Assembly: GCA_020849075.1 (NCBI GenBank) | Contig: JADLGZ010000027.1 | Location: 1-5,153 of the forward strand | Direction: 5' to 3' | DNA from: Fimbriimonadaceae bacterium | GTDB lineage: Bacteria; Armatimonadota; Fimbriimonadia; Fimbriimonadales; Fimbriimonadaceae | Length of the DNA: 5,153 bases | Shown here: positions 1 through 5,070 of the stretch, in pieces | Layout of the letters: each line of letters starts with the position of its first letter | Numbering within the stretch: position 1 is the first letter of the stretch | Position numbers and translations under genes: made by a program | The notes under the pieces: model-generated | The model's database searches: none | What the model saw: the letters and a program-made list of their open reading frames with translations, nothing else | What the model was told of the DNA's origin: nothing

Positions 1-470
1 ATCGGGAAGCCATCACTCGGCATCTCAGGCCGGCTGAGTGTCATCGGCAGGATGTTCAAGACTTTATGACTGCGTTCCGCGATAAGAAGTGCACTCTTGT
101 GGGGGTCCACATTCGCCGCGGAGACTATAAGGATTACCTTGGCGGCAGGTATTACTATGAGAACGCAACTTATGCGAGATGGATGGGCCAGATCCAAGAC
201 TCAGTTCCGGGGCCTGTCCAGTTCCTAGTCGCGAGCACGGACCCCATTGATGACAACGATTTCGAGGGTCTTCCAATCATTAAGGCGCCTGGCAATATCG
301 TGGGAGATATGTTCACCCTAGCAGAGTGCGATCTCATCATGGGGCCCCCTAGCTCATTCTCAGGATGGGCCTCGTTTCAGAGGCTCACCCCGCTCTTGCA
401 CTTGCGGGAGCGAGACCATGACGTGCGACCAGAGCTATTCGCTCCTCTGAACCTGGAAACAGCACCCTGA
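1..470 (+). CDS. GT11-family glycosyltransferase (alpha-1,2-fucosyltransferase-like), C-terminal part
   Basis: The reading frame is open from the left edge (first whole codon at base 3), so the gene starts outside the window; an ATG at 66 is internal, because conserved-looking sequence continues upstream of it. 155 residues are visible. Visible residues 36-42 are HIRRGDY, the GDP-fucose-binding motif of alpha-1,2-, alpha-1,6- and protein O-fucosyltransferases, followed by GGRYYYENATYARWM. A later block, GDMFTLAECD (101-110) then SSFSGWASF (117-125), matches the usual GT11 C-terminal 'D..L..C...I...SSFS.WA' pattern, and the protein ends about 30 residues after it, as expected. Family knowledge gives the role: transfer of fucose from GDP-fucose to a surface glycan, such as O-antigen or exopolysaccharide, at the cytoplasmic membrane. 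Donor and acceptor cannot be read from the sequence. It lies 18 bases upstream of gcvPB on the same strand, but a functional link is unlikely. Confidence 0.75.
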   Translation, partial: REAITRHLRPAECHRQDVQDFMTAFRDKKCTLVGVHIRRGDYKDYLGGRYYYENATYARWMGQIQDSVPGPVQFLVASTDPIDDNDFEGLPIIKAPGNIVGDMFTLAECDLIMGPPSSFSGWASFQRLTPLLHLRERDHDVRPELFAPLNLETAP

Positions 471-475
471 GCCGG

Positions 476-481
476 TACAAT
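476..481 (+). promoter_or_regulatory. Candidate -10 box (TACAAT) for a leaderless gcvPB transcript
   Basis: In the 18-base gap between the glycosyltransferase stop and the gcvPB ATG sits TACAAT, five of six matches to TATAAT, with only seven bases (ACAAAAT) before the ATG. At the normal distance, transcription would start at or next to the start codon. There is no purine-rich Shine-Dalgarno sequence in the gap, which agrees with leaderless initiation. The region 16-18 bases upstream, inside the end of the previous gene, has only a poor -35 (about CTGGAA) and there is no TG extension. A chance AT-rich gap remains possible. Confidence 0.4.
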
Positions 482-488
482 ACAAAAT

Positions 489-1952
489 ATGCCGACGAAG
501 GCCGTTCCTGCCCCCAAACTCATCTTCGAAAAGTCATCTCCTGGGCGCGTGGGTTGTAATCTGCCGAAGGCAGATACACCTGAGGTGGACCTGTGCTCGG
601 TCCTTGGTGGGAAGCGCCATTCCCTTCATCTACCCGAGGTCTCCGAGCTCGATCTCTTGCGCCACTTTACTAACCTCAGCCAGATCAACTATGGGATCGA
701 GACCGGGTTCTATCCCTTAGGGTCATGTACCATGAAGTACAACCCAAAGATCAATGAAGTAGCTGCTTCACAACCGGGCTTCACAAACATCCACCCCATG
801 CAACCCGTTGAGAGTGTGCCCGGTGCCTTGGAAGTGCTTGCTCAGGTTCAGACACTACTTTGCGAGATCACTGGATTCGATGAGATCACGCTTCAGCCGC
901 TGGCGGGTGCCCATGGCGAGCTGACCTGCTTGATGCTGATTAAGGCTTACCACGAGAGTTTGGGCGAGACGGGTCGTACCGTCATTCTCGTGCCAGACAG
1001 TGCTCACGGTACCAACCCAGCAAGTGCGGCGGCCTGTGGGTTCTCGGTTCGCAGTATTGCAACGAACGGCGAAGGGAACACGGATATGGAGGCTCTGCGA
1101 GCGGCTCTTGGGCCAGATGTTGCTGGCCTGATGCTTACAAATCCCAGCACACTCGGCCTCTTTGAGCCAAATATCGAAGAGATCTGCCGACTCGTTCACG
1201 AAGCGGGTGGTCAGGTCTTTTGCGATGGAGCAAACATGAACGCGATGGTGGGTACCACAAGACCCGGTGATCATGGGTTTGACTGCATGCATCTTAACCT
1301 CCACAAGACCTTCAGTACACCCCACGGCGGTGGAGGACCTGGGTGCGGTGCTATTGGTTTGCAGAACCATCTTGAGCCCTTCCTGCCCCAGCCCGTGATT
1401 CGTAGAAGCAAAGCCGGCAAGGTAGAGGTGCTAAAGGATCGTCCCCAGTCCATCGGCCGGGTAAGTGCGTTCTTTGGGCAGTTTCTGATGGAGGTCCGCG
1501 CTTTGACCTACTTGCTCGCATATGGCAAGCAGGGCTTGCCCCGGATTAGCCGCCATGCCGTACTCAACGCAAACTACGTGATGGCTAAGCTAAAGGACGT
1601 CCTCCCAGCCGCCTACAACCGCCCATGCATGCATGAATGTGTCCTCACGGCACAGCAGTATAAGAAAGGCGGGGTTCGTGCGTTGGATATCAGTAAGAGA
1701 CTTATTGATTACGGCATTCATCCGCCAACTAACTACTTCCCGCTGATTGTGCCTGAAGCGATCATGATTGAGCCGACCGAAACTGAGAGCAAGCAAACCT
1801 TGGATGAGTTCTGTTCAGTCATGGAAACCATTTGCCAAGAGGCGGAAACCGATCCTAGCCTCTTAAAGAATGCGCCGACAAGCCAGATCGTTGGCCGCCT
1901 TGATGAAGCTCAAGCCGTAAAGATACTGGACGTCCGCTGGCAACCCGCGTGA
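489..1952 (+). CDS. gcvPB: Glycine dehydrogenase (decarboxylating) subunit 2, P-protein beta subunit
   Basis: This is the PLP-carrying subunit of the two-subunit P-protein of the glycine cleavage system. With GcvPA it decarboxylates glycine and passes the aminomethyl group to the lipoyl arm of GcvH in the cytoplasm. The 487 residues match the usual full length. Family landmarks appear in order: LIFEKSSPGR near the N-terminus (11-20), NYGIETGFYPLGSCTMKYNP (67-86), SAHGTNPASA (171-180), FCDGANMNA (244-252), and the PLP site HLNLHKTFSTPHGGGGPG (268-285) with Lys273 as the Schiff-base lysine. CMHE (380-383), DYGIHPPTNYFPLI (407-420) and MIEPTETESK (426-435) follow. No key residue is missing. The ATG at 489 places the conserved N-terminus correctly. 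There is no convincing Shine-Dalgarno; a TACAAT box lies just upstream. The stop overlaps the GTG of the next gene by four bases. gcvPA, often directly upstream in other genomes, is absent from that position and must lie elsewhere. Confidence 0.97.
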   Translation: MPTKAVPAPKLIFEKSSPGRVGCNLPKADTPEVDLCSVLGGKRHSLHLPEVSELDLLRHFTNLSQINYGIETGFYPLGSCTMKYNPKINEVAASQPGFTNIHPMQPVESVPGALEVLAQVQTLLCEITGFDEITLQPLAGAHGELTCLMLIKAYHESLGETGRTVILVPDSAHGTNPASAAACGFSVRSIATNGEGNTDMEALRAALGPDVAGLMLTNPSTLGLFEPNIEEICRLVHEAGGQVFCDGANMNAMVGTTRPGDHGFDCMHLNLHKTFSTPHGGGGPGCGAIGLQNHLEPFLPQPVIRRSKAGKVEVLKDRPQSIGRVSAFFGQFLMEVRALTYLLAYGKQGLPRISRHAVLNANYVMAKLKDVLPAAYNRPCMHECVLTAQQYKKGGVRALDISKRLIDYGIHPPTNYFPLIVPEAIMIEPTETESKQTLDEFCSVMETICQEAETDPSLLKNAPTSQIVGRLDEAQAVKILDVRWQPA

Positions 1953-2587
1953 TCCGGGTTTCCTACGAGCCGGGTCTTCCAGGCCAAACCAACATGGCCC
2001 GAGACCGTATGCTCTTCCCACGGGGGGGAGCGCGGGTGTACACATGGAATGGCCCCTGGGTGACCTTGGGTGCGTTTCAGACCGCTTCTTCGGCACTATT
2101 GCCCACGTGCCCTGTTCGATGGAGCCCGAGACCGACAGGTGGCCGGGCCGTCCTACATGGTCACGACGTAACTCTTGGACTTTGCCTGCCCTTGTCCGCT
2201 CCAGTCAGTGTTCGGCGCGTGTATCCCGTAGTCGTGGGTCTTGTTGTAGCTGCCCTGCGAGGTTGCGGAACCGATGCTCATCTTGGTCGTGCCTTTGTCG
2301 GGGAAGGGAAGCCCTCTTCACGATCGGCAGACTGCTTCGGTGCAGTGTCGCCGAATGATATTGTGGATAGCCTAGGCCGAAAAGTATGTGGTTGCGCCCT
2401 CAAGCTAAGCGAGCACGCGGTCCTCGTTCAAGCAAGCATCCCGGTGCATGAGCCATTGGTGGATCCTGCGCAGATCTATGAACACCCAGCTCCCGTACAC
2501 ACCCTAGACCTTGATGCAATAACATTTGCCGAGTCGCTTGAGTGCGAACTCAACAATCATCAAGGCATCCCCGATTCTATTAGTTAG
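1949..2587 (+). CDS. Lipoate-protein ligase A / octanoyltransferase LipM-like protein
   Basis: A 212-residue member of the BPL/LplA/LipB fold family, which attaches octanoyl or lipoyl groups to the lysine of lipoyl domains such as GcvH. Evidence in order: TNMARD (14-19), RVYTWNGPWVTLGAFQ (29-44), the ligand-loop signature RPTGGRAVLHG (61-71), DCF (128-130), and SPNDIVDSLGRKVCGCALKL (134-153) with Lys145 matching the conserved active-site lysine. Cys129 in the CF motif aligns by eye with the catalytic cysteine of Bacillus LipM, which E. coli LplA lacks, so an acyl-carrier-protein octanoyltransferase is at least as likely as an ATP-dependent ligase. It is shorter than typical LplA/LipM (roughly 270-340 residues) because it lacks a C-terminal accessory domain, so size is closer to LipB. 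Translation starts at GTG within the gcvPB stop (GTGA), pointing to coupled translation and joint function in glycine cleavage. The C-terminal 8 bases overlap the convergent sigma gene. A run of seven G (2022-2028) lies in frame at residues 25-27. Confidence 0.85.
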   Translation: MIRVSYEPGLPGQTNMARDRMLFPRGGARVYTWNGPWVTLGAFQTASSALLPTCPVRWSPRPTGGRAVLHGHDVTLGLCLPLSAPVSVRRVYPVVVGLVVAALRGCGTDAHLGRAFVGEGKPSSRSADCFGAVSPNDIVDSLGRKVCGCALKLSEHAVLVQASIPVHEPLVDPAQIYEHPAPVHTLDLDAITFAESLECELNNHQGIPDSIS

Positions 2588-3722
2588 GCGTTGGAGTCAT
2601 TGCAATGCCCTTTGCGGACATCTCCGATCCGATGTGTCGGAGCTTCTTCATGGCGCGAAGCTCGATTTGTCGAACTCTTTCGCGGGTCACGTTGAGCGCA
2701 GTGCCAACTTCTTCCAAAGTGCGGGATCGTCCGTCATCAAGGCCGAAGCGAAGGCGAACAACGTCGCGCTCGCGCATCGTGAGCTGGCCCAAGATACCGT
2801 CAATCTCTTCCCGGCGAATCAGTCCCCAAGTGACGTCCCCGGGAGAGGGCATGCCCGTACTCGGAACAAAGTCTCCAATACTGGAGTTATCCTTCTCGCC
2901 GACAGGCGTCTCCAAGGAGAGCGGCTCAACCGCGACACGCATCATCTCCTGAACGCGGTCGGGCGACATGCCAACTTTCTCGGCAACTTCTTCGGGCGTT
3001 GGTTCTCGATGCAATTCCTGCTGTAGCTGATTGGCCGTCTTCATCACCTTGTTGATGAGTTCGGCAACATAAACCGGAATCCGAATGGTGCGGCCCTGAT
3101 TGATGATCGCTCGAGCAATTGCACGGCGGATCCACCAAGTAGCATAGGTGCTGAAACGGAAGCCCTTGCGCCAGTCAAACTTTTCAACGGCGCGGATGAG
3201 CCCTAGGTTGCCTTCCTGAATGAGGTCAGCCAACGGAATACCGCGAGCGTTGTACTTCTTCGCGATCGAAACCACGAGACGTAAGTTGGACTCAATCAGG
3301 TGGCGTTTCGCTTCCTTACCCTGCTTGAGAATATCACGCTGCGTCCACTCGTCGGCCAAGTCTTGATCCGAGAGGTTTAGTAGCTTGCCGAGCTCTTTGA
3401 GCTTGCCCGTTTCCAGTAAATCTCGTGCCTGGACCTTCTTGGCGAGGTCCTCTTCTTGGGCTGGAGTTAGCAGGTGAGCGCGGCGAGTCTGCCGCATCCA
3501 CATCTCCAGTTCTTCGCTGTCGTCGGGAGGACGTTCTGGCGTTTCGGCTTCAGCTTCTTCCTCGGCCTCGGCCAAATCAAGAAGTTCGTCATCAACTGGC
3601 TCCGTGACATCATCCACCAAGACGTGAGCAGCAGCCGAACTATAATTCGACCGCCCTGCTGTCCGAACCGTGATAGGCTTACCTCGTCGAACTTGTGGCT
3701 GCAATCCGTTTTCCACTGGCAT
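2580..3722 (-). CDS. RpoD/SigA-family RNA polymerase sigma factor (sigma-70 group 1 or 2)
   Basis: A 380-residue sigma factor that binds core RNA polymerase and selects promoters. Order: a variable N-terminus with an acidic stretch (about 37-72), no region 1.1; region 1.2 (about 68-100); region 2 starting at HLIESNLRLVVSIAKKY (141-157), with DLIQEGNLGLIRAVEKFDW (166-184) and FSTYATWWIRR (190-200); region 3 (about 211-295); region 4.1 (about 304-327); and the -35 helix-turn-helix TLEEVGTALNVTRERVRQIE (335-354). The -35-reading residues of the helix are intact. In region 2.4/3.0, residues aligning with E. coli Gln437, Thr440 and His455 are Arg200, Ala203 and Tyr218, which is unusual for a primary sigma, and the common tail after region 4.2 (PSRS...L) is absent. 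It could be the housekeeping factor of a divergent lineage or a group 2 alternative factor. ATG start at 3722 follows an in-frame TAG; an AGGAAA lies 9 bases upstream. It is convergent with, and overlaps by 8 bases, the lipoyl-transferase gene. Confidence 0.95.
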   Translation of the reverse strand: MPVENGLQPQVRRGKPITVRTAGRSNYSSAAAHVLVDDVTEPVDDELLDLAEAEEEAEAETPERPPDDSEELEMWMRQTRRAHLLTPAQEEDLAKKVQARDLLETGKLKELGKLLNLSDQDLADEWTQRDILKQGKEAKRHLIESNLRLVVSIAKKYNARGIPLADLIQEGNLGLIRAVEKFDWRKGFRFSTYATWWIRRAIARAIINQGRTIRIPVYVAELINKVMKTANQLQQELHREPTPEEVAEKVGMSPDRVQEMMRVAVEPLSLETPVGEKDNSSIGDFVPSTGMPSPGDVTWGLIRREEIDGILGQLTMRERDVVRLRFGLDDGRSRTLEEVGTALNVTRERVRQIELRAMKKLRHIGSEMSAKGIAMTPTPN

Positions 3723-3731
3723 CTAAATCTG

Positions 3732-3737
3732 TTTCCT
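3732..3737 (-). promoter_or_regulatory. Ribosome binding site of the sigma factor gene
   Basis: On the minus strand AGGAAA is followed by nine bases (CAGATTTAG) and then the ATG at 3722. The match to the anti-Shine-Dalgarno sequence is partial and the spacing slightly long. An in-frame TAG directly precedes the ATG, so no longer N-terminus is possible with an adjacent start, which supports this start. Confidence 0.45.
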
Positions 3738-3780
3738 ATATTGCTTGCGCATCTTTCTCATTACGTGCGAGAATGATCTA

Positions 3781-3822
3781 CAACGTTAGTACGTCGTTTC
3801 CGACCAATCTGCGGCAACGTTA
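3781..3822. repeat. Direct repeat CAACGTTA, two copies
   Basis: CAACGTTA occurs at 3781-3788 and 3815-3822, with start points 34 bases apart (about three helical turns). Each copy contains the palindrome AACGTT. Both lie between the predicted transcription start and the sigma ATG. They may be binding sites for a regulator, but two 8-base copies in a 300-base region is modest evidence. Confidence 0.25.
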
Positions 3823-3863
3823 TGGCAAAAGGCCTGCGAATCCCGCACGAGAGTAAGGACACT

Positions 3864-3879
3864 CTGTTACGAATAACAG
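3864..3879. repeat. Perfect inverted repeat, possible operator of the sigma gene
   Basis: CTGTTA-CGAA-TAACAG is a perfect 6+6 inverted repeat with a four-base centre. It covers the place where the -10 element should lie for the minus-strand TTGACA at 3898-3893, so a bound dimeric repressor would block that promoter. On the plus strand it is followed by CTTTTC, so a weak terminator hairpin is an alternative, but no clear plus-strand gene upstream needs one and the stem is AT-rich. Confidence 0.4.
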
Positions 3880-3898
3880 CTTTTCATTTGTCTGTCAA
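3870..3898 (-). promoter_or_regulatory. Candidate sigma-70 type promoter for the sigma factor gene
   Basis: On the minus strand a perfect TTGACA (3898-3893) is followed by a 17-base spacer that ends in TGT, giving an extended -10 TG, and then TATTCG (3875-3870). Only the first three bases of that hexamer match TATAAT. Transcription would begin near 3863, leaving a leader of about 140 bases before the ATG at 3722. The perfect -35, ideal spacing and TG support a promoter; the poor -10 argues for a weak or activator-dependent one. Confidence 0.4.
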
Positions 3899-3905
3899 GA
3901 AGAAA

Positions 3906-4133
3906 ATGAAAAAAGTCCTCAATTCATCAGCGCGGGTACGAGCACGCAAGCGTCGTGCCAAAGTTCTTAGACGGAAACCACTTGGAGGATGTTACAGTCC
4001 GTTAGTTGAAATGATTCGCTCTAGGCCTAGTGGCACAGGGCCAGCCCAAAGCCCTTCGTCAGCGAGCGTAATGCCTGCGCCAAACTGTGGGTCGACTCTT
4101 CGGTATTGGAAAGCCCAAAGCTCACTCGGATAG
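3906..4133 (+). CDS. Doubtful small basic ORF antisense to the desulfurase 3' end
   Basis: From the ATG at 3906 the frame encodes 75 residues; the same frame also offers an ATG at 3822. The first part is strikingly basic: after MKKVLNSSARVRARKRRAK comes VLRRKP, reminiscent in composition of small ribosomal or nucleic-acid-binding proteins, though I do not recognise a family. AAGAAG just upstream of the ATG could serve as a ribosome site. Against it, the last third or so (from 4027) is antisense to the conserved C-terminus of the cysteine desulfurase and reads like shadow sequence rich in Ser, Pro and Gly, and no plus-strand promoter is evident. If real, it would overlap the desulfurase gene by 107 bases tail to tail. 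I regard it as probably not a gene. Confidence 0.15.
   Translation: MKKVLNSSARVRARKRRAKVLRRKPLGGCYSPLVEMIRSRPSGTGPAQSPSSASVMPAPNCGSTLRYWKAQSSLG
4021..4030. repeat. 10-base palindrome at the desulfurase stop codon
   Basis: CTAGGCCTAG is perfectly self-complementary and contains the minus-strand TAG stop of the desulfurase (4029-4027). It has no loop and no T run after it, so it is not a normal terminator. It may be chance. Confidence 0.2.
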
Positions 4134-5070
4134 TGCCCCTGATCTGGTCATCATGGACACCAAGAGCGGTCAAGACATGACTAGGCTCCGTGCTGTGGCT
4201 GCTACATGCTGCACCGCTGCTGATTCCGAATCCCAAGGCGTCAAGCTCGACGACGAGGGATTCGCCCAGTACACCAGGGAAACTTAAGCTTAAGATGGCT
4301 GGTGAAAACGCAGCATCATTGCTCGGTTCAACCTGAAGGGCTTCGAGAACAATCTCCTTCCGCTTCCAGAATCGACGACGATTCTCCTCCTGCATAACCA
4401 GAGCTATTTCGAGTGCGGTCGTCATAGCCGCGATTCCAGCAACATTTAAGGTCCCGGCTCTGAGCCCAAGTTCGTGCTCGCCGCCAAAAAGGTAGGGCTG
4501 TAGTGTGTAAGGATCCTGTGCATAGAGAATGCCTACTCCCTTCGGCCCCCCAAACTTGTGGGCACTGAGGGTCGCGTAGGAGAGTTTCGCAAGATCAAAG
4601 TGAACTTTACCGATGGCTTGGGTGAGATCGGAATGAAGTGGGACTCCATCGGCTGCGCTTAGAATGGCCCCAGTCTCGTTGTTCACCCTCATAACACTCT
4701 GCAAAAGGGCCCGTTCTGGTTCATTGAGGTAATAGCCGACATTGCCCAGGGTCTCCGCCCCGTAGTGCAGGGCGGGTTCCCGCATTGAAGAGTGTTCAAA
4801 TGGGGATATCGCTAGGTCATCTTTGTAGACATGAGCCAGCCAGTTGTTTCCCTCCGTGGCACCGCTTGTAAAGATGATTTGGGAGGGATCCTCGGCGCCG
4901 AGGGCATGGGCACAACGAACTCGGCAGTCGTCGACCATGGACATGGCTTCGCGGCCAAGTTCGTGTAGGGAGTGCGAATTGGCGCAGGAGAGCCAATCCA
5001 GCATCACCTTACGAGCTTCCGGTAATAGGAAGGTAGTTGAGGCGTGGTCGAAGTAGTTTTCGGGTTTCAA
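4027..5070 (-). CDS. Cysteine desulfurase, NifS/IscS-like class V aminotransferase
   Basis: A 347-residue PLP enzyme of the class V aminotransferase family that takes sulfur from cysteine, leaving alanine, and carries it as a persulfide for Fe-S clusters or tRNA thiolation. Visible in order: NYFDHASTTFLLPEA (5-19), the NifS-type N-terminus; FTSGATEGNN (67-76); FEHSSM (91-96); RVNNETGAI (128-136); HSDLTQAIGK (146-155), with Asp148 and Gln151 in the PLP-contact positions; LSAHKFGGPKGVG (168-180), with Lys172 as Schiff-base lysine; GGEHELGLRAGTLN (196-209); and SSGAACSS (284-291), with Cys289 as the persulfide cysteine. It is shorter than typical IscS/NifS (about 380-405), and the usual Gln of GGGQE is His199. 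The start is TTG at 5070: it puts the conserved N-terminus four codons in, a TAG lies directly upstream, and the next ATG would delete the motif. No strong Shine-Dalgarno is seen, so initiation probably depends on coupling to the gene ending immediately upstream. Confidence 0.93.
   Translation of the reverse strand: MKPENYFDHASTTFLLPEARKVMLDWLSCANSHSLHELGREAMSMVDDCRVRCAHALGAEDPSQIIFTSGATEGNNWLAHVYKDDLAISPFEHSSMREPALHYGAETLGNVGYYLNEPERALLQSVMRVNNETGAILSAADGVPLHSDLTQAIGKVHFDLAKLSYATLSAHKFGGPKGVGILYAQDPYTLQPYLFGGEHELGLRAGTLNVAGIAAMTTALEIALVMQEENRRRFWKRKEIVLEALQVEPSNDAAFSPAILSLSFPGVLGESLVVELDALGFGISSGAACSSHSTEPSHVLTALGVHDDQIRGTIRVSFGLSNTEESTHSLAQALRSLTKGFGLALCH

Larger units (their letters stand above)
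3723..4026. other. Intergenic region upstream of the sigma gene
   Basis: This 304-base gap separates the cysteine desulfurase stop from the sigma gene start, both on the minus strand. It holds a minus-strand TTGACA with a poor -10, a perfect 16-base inverted repeat over that -10, two copies of CAACGTTA (3781-3788 and 3815-3822), and a doubtful plus-strand ORF rich in Lys and Arg. I see no hairpin followed by a T run that would terminate the desulfurase transcript: the one GC-rich hairpin (about 3944-3960, GCACG/CGTGC) is some 30 bases from the nearest T run. No tRNA or known riboswitch pattern was recognised. Confidence 0.6.

Noticed and set aside
66..470. ATG at 66 as the true start of the glycosyltransferase
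   Set aside because: The frame is open to the window edge with plausible coding sequence, and the HIRRGDY motif normally lies in the middle of the protein, far from the N-terminus.
855..1370. Minus-strand ORF of 171 residues inside gcvPB
   Set aside because: It is fully antisense to the conserved middle of gcvPB, and its translation has no recognisable domain and an unnatural composition.
1624..1635. CATGCATGCATG palindrome in gcvPB
   Set aside because: It encodes part of the conserved Pro-Cys-Met-His-Glu segment, so the pattern is explained by the protein code.
2022..2028. Run of seven G as a possible phase-variation tract in the lipoyl-transferase gene
   Set aside because: The frame is intact through it and codes Arg-Gly-Gly. 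Seven G is short for slippage switching, and variation would be odd for a metabolic enzyme.
2044..2358. Plus-strand ORF of 104 residues
   Set aside because: It lies in another frame of the lipoyl-transferase gene; its Arg, Ser and Cys-rich translation is typical of a shadow frame.
2526..3026. Plus-strand ORF of 166 residues
   Set aside because: It is antisense to conserved regions 3 and 4 of the sigma factor and has no family features.
3864..3884. Inverted repeat plus TTTT as a plus-strand intrinsic terminator
   Set aside because: The stem is only six mostly A/T pairs, the T run is four, and no supported plus-strand gene lies upstream. An operator reading fits better.
3944..3960. GCACG/CGTGC hairpin as the terminator of the desulfurase gene
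   Set aside because: On the minus strand the nearest T run is about 30 bases away, so it does not have the form of an intrinsic terminator.
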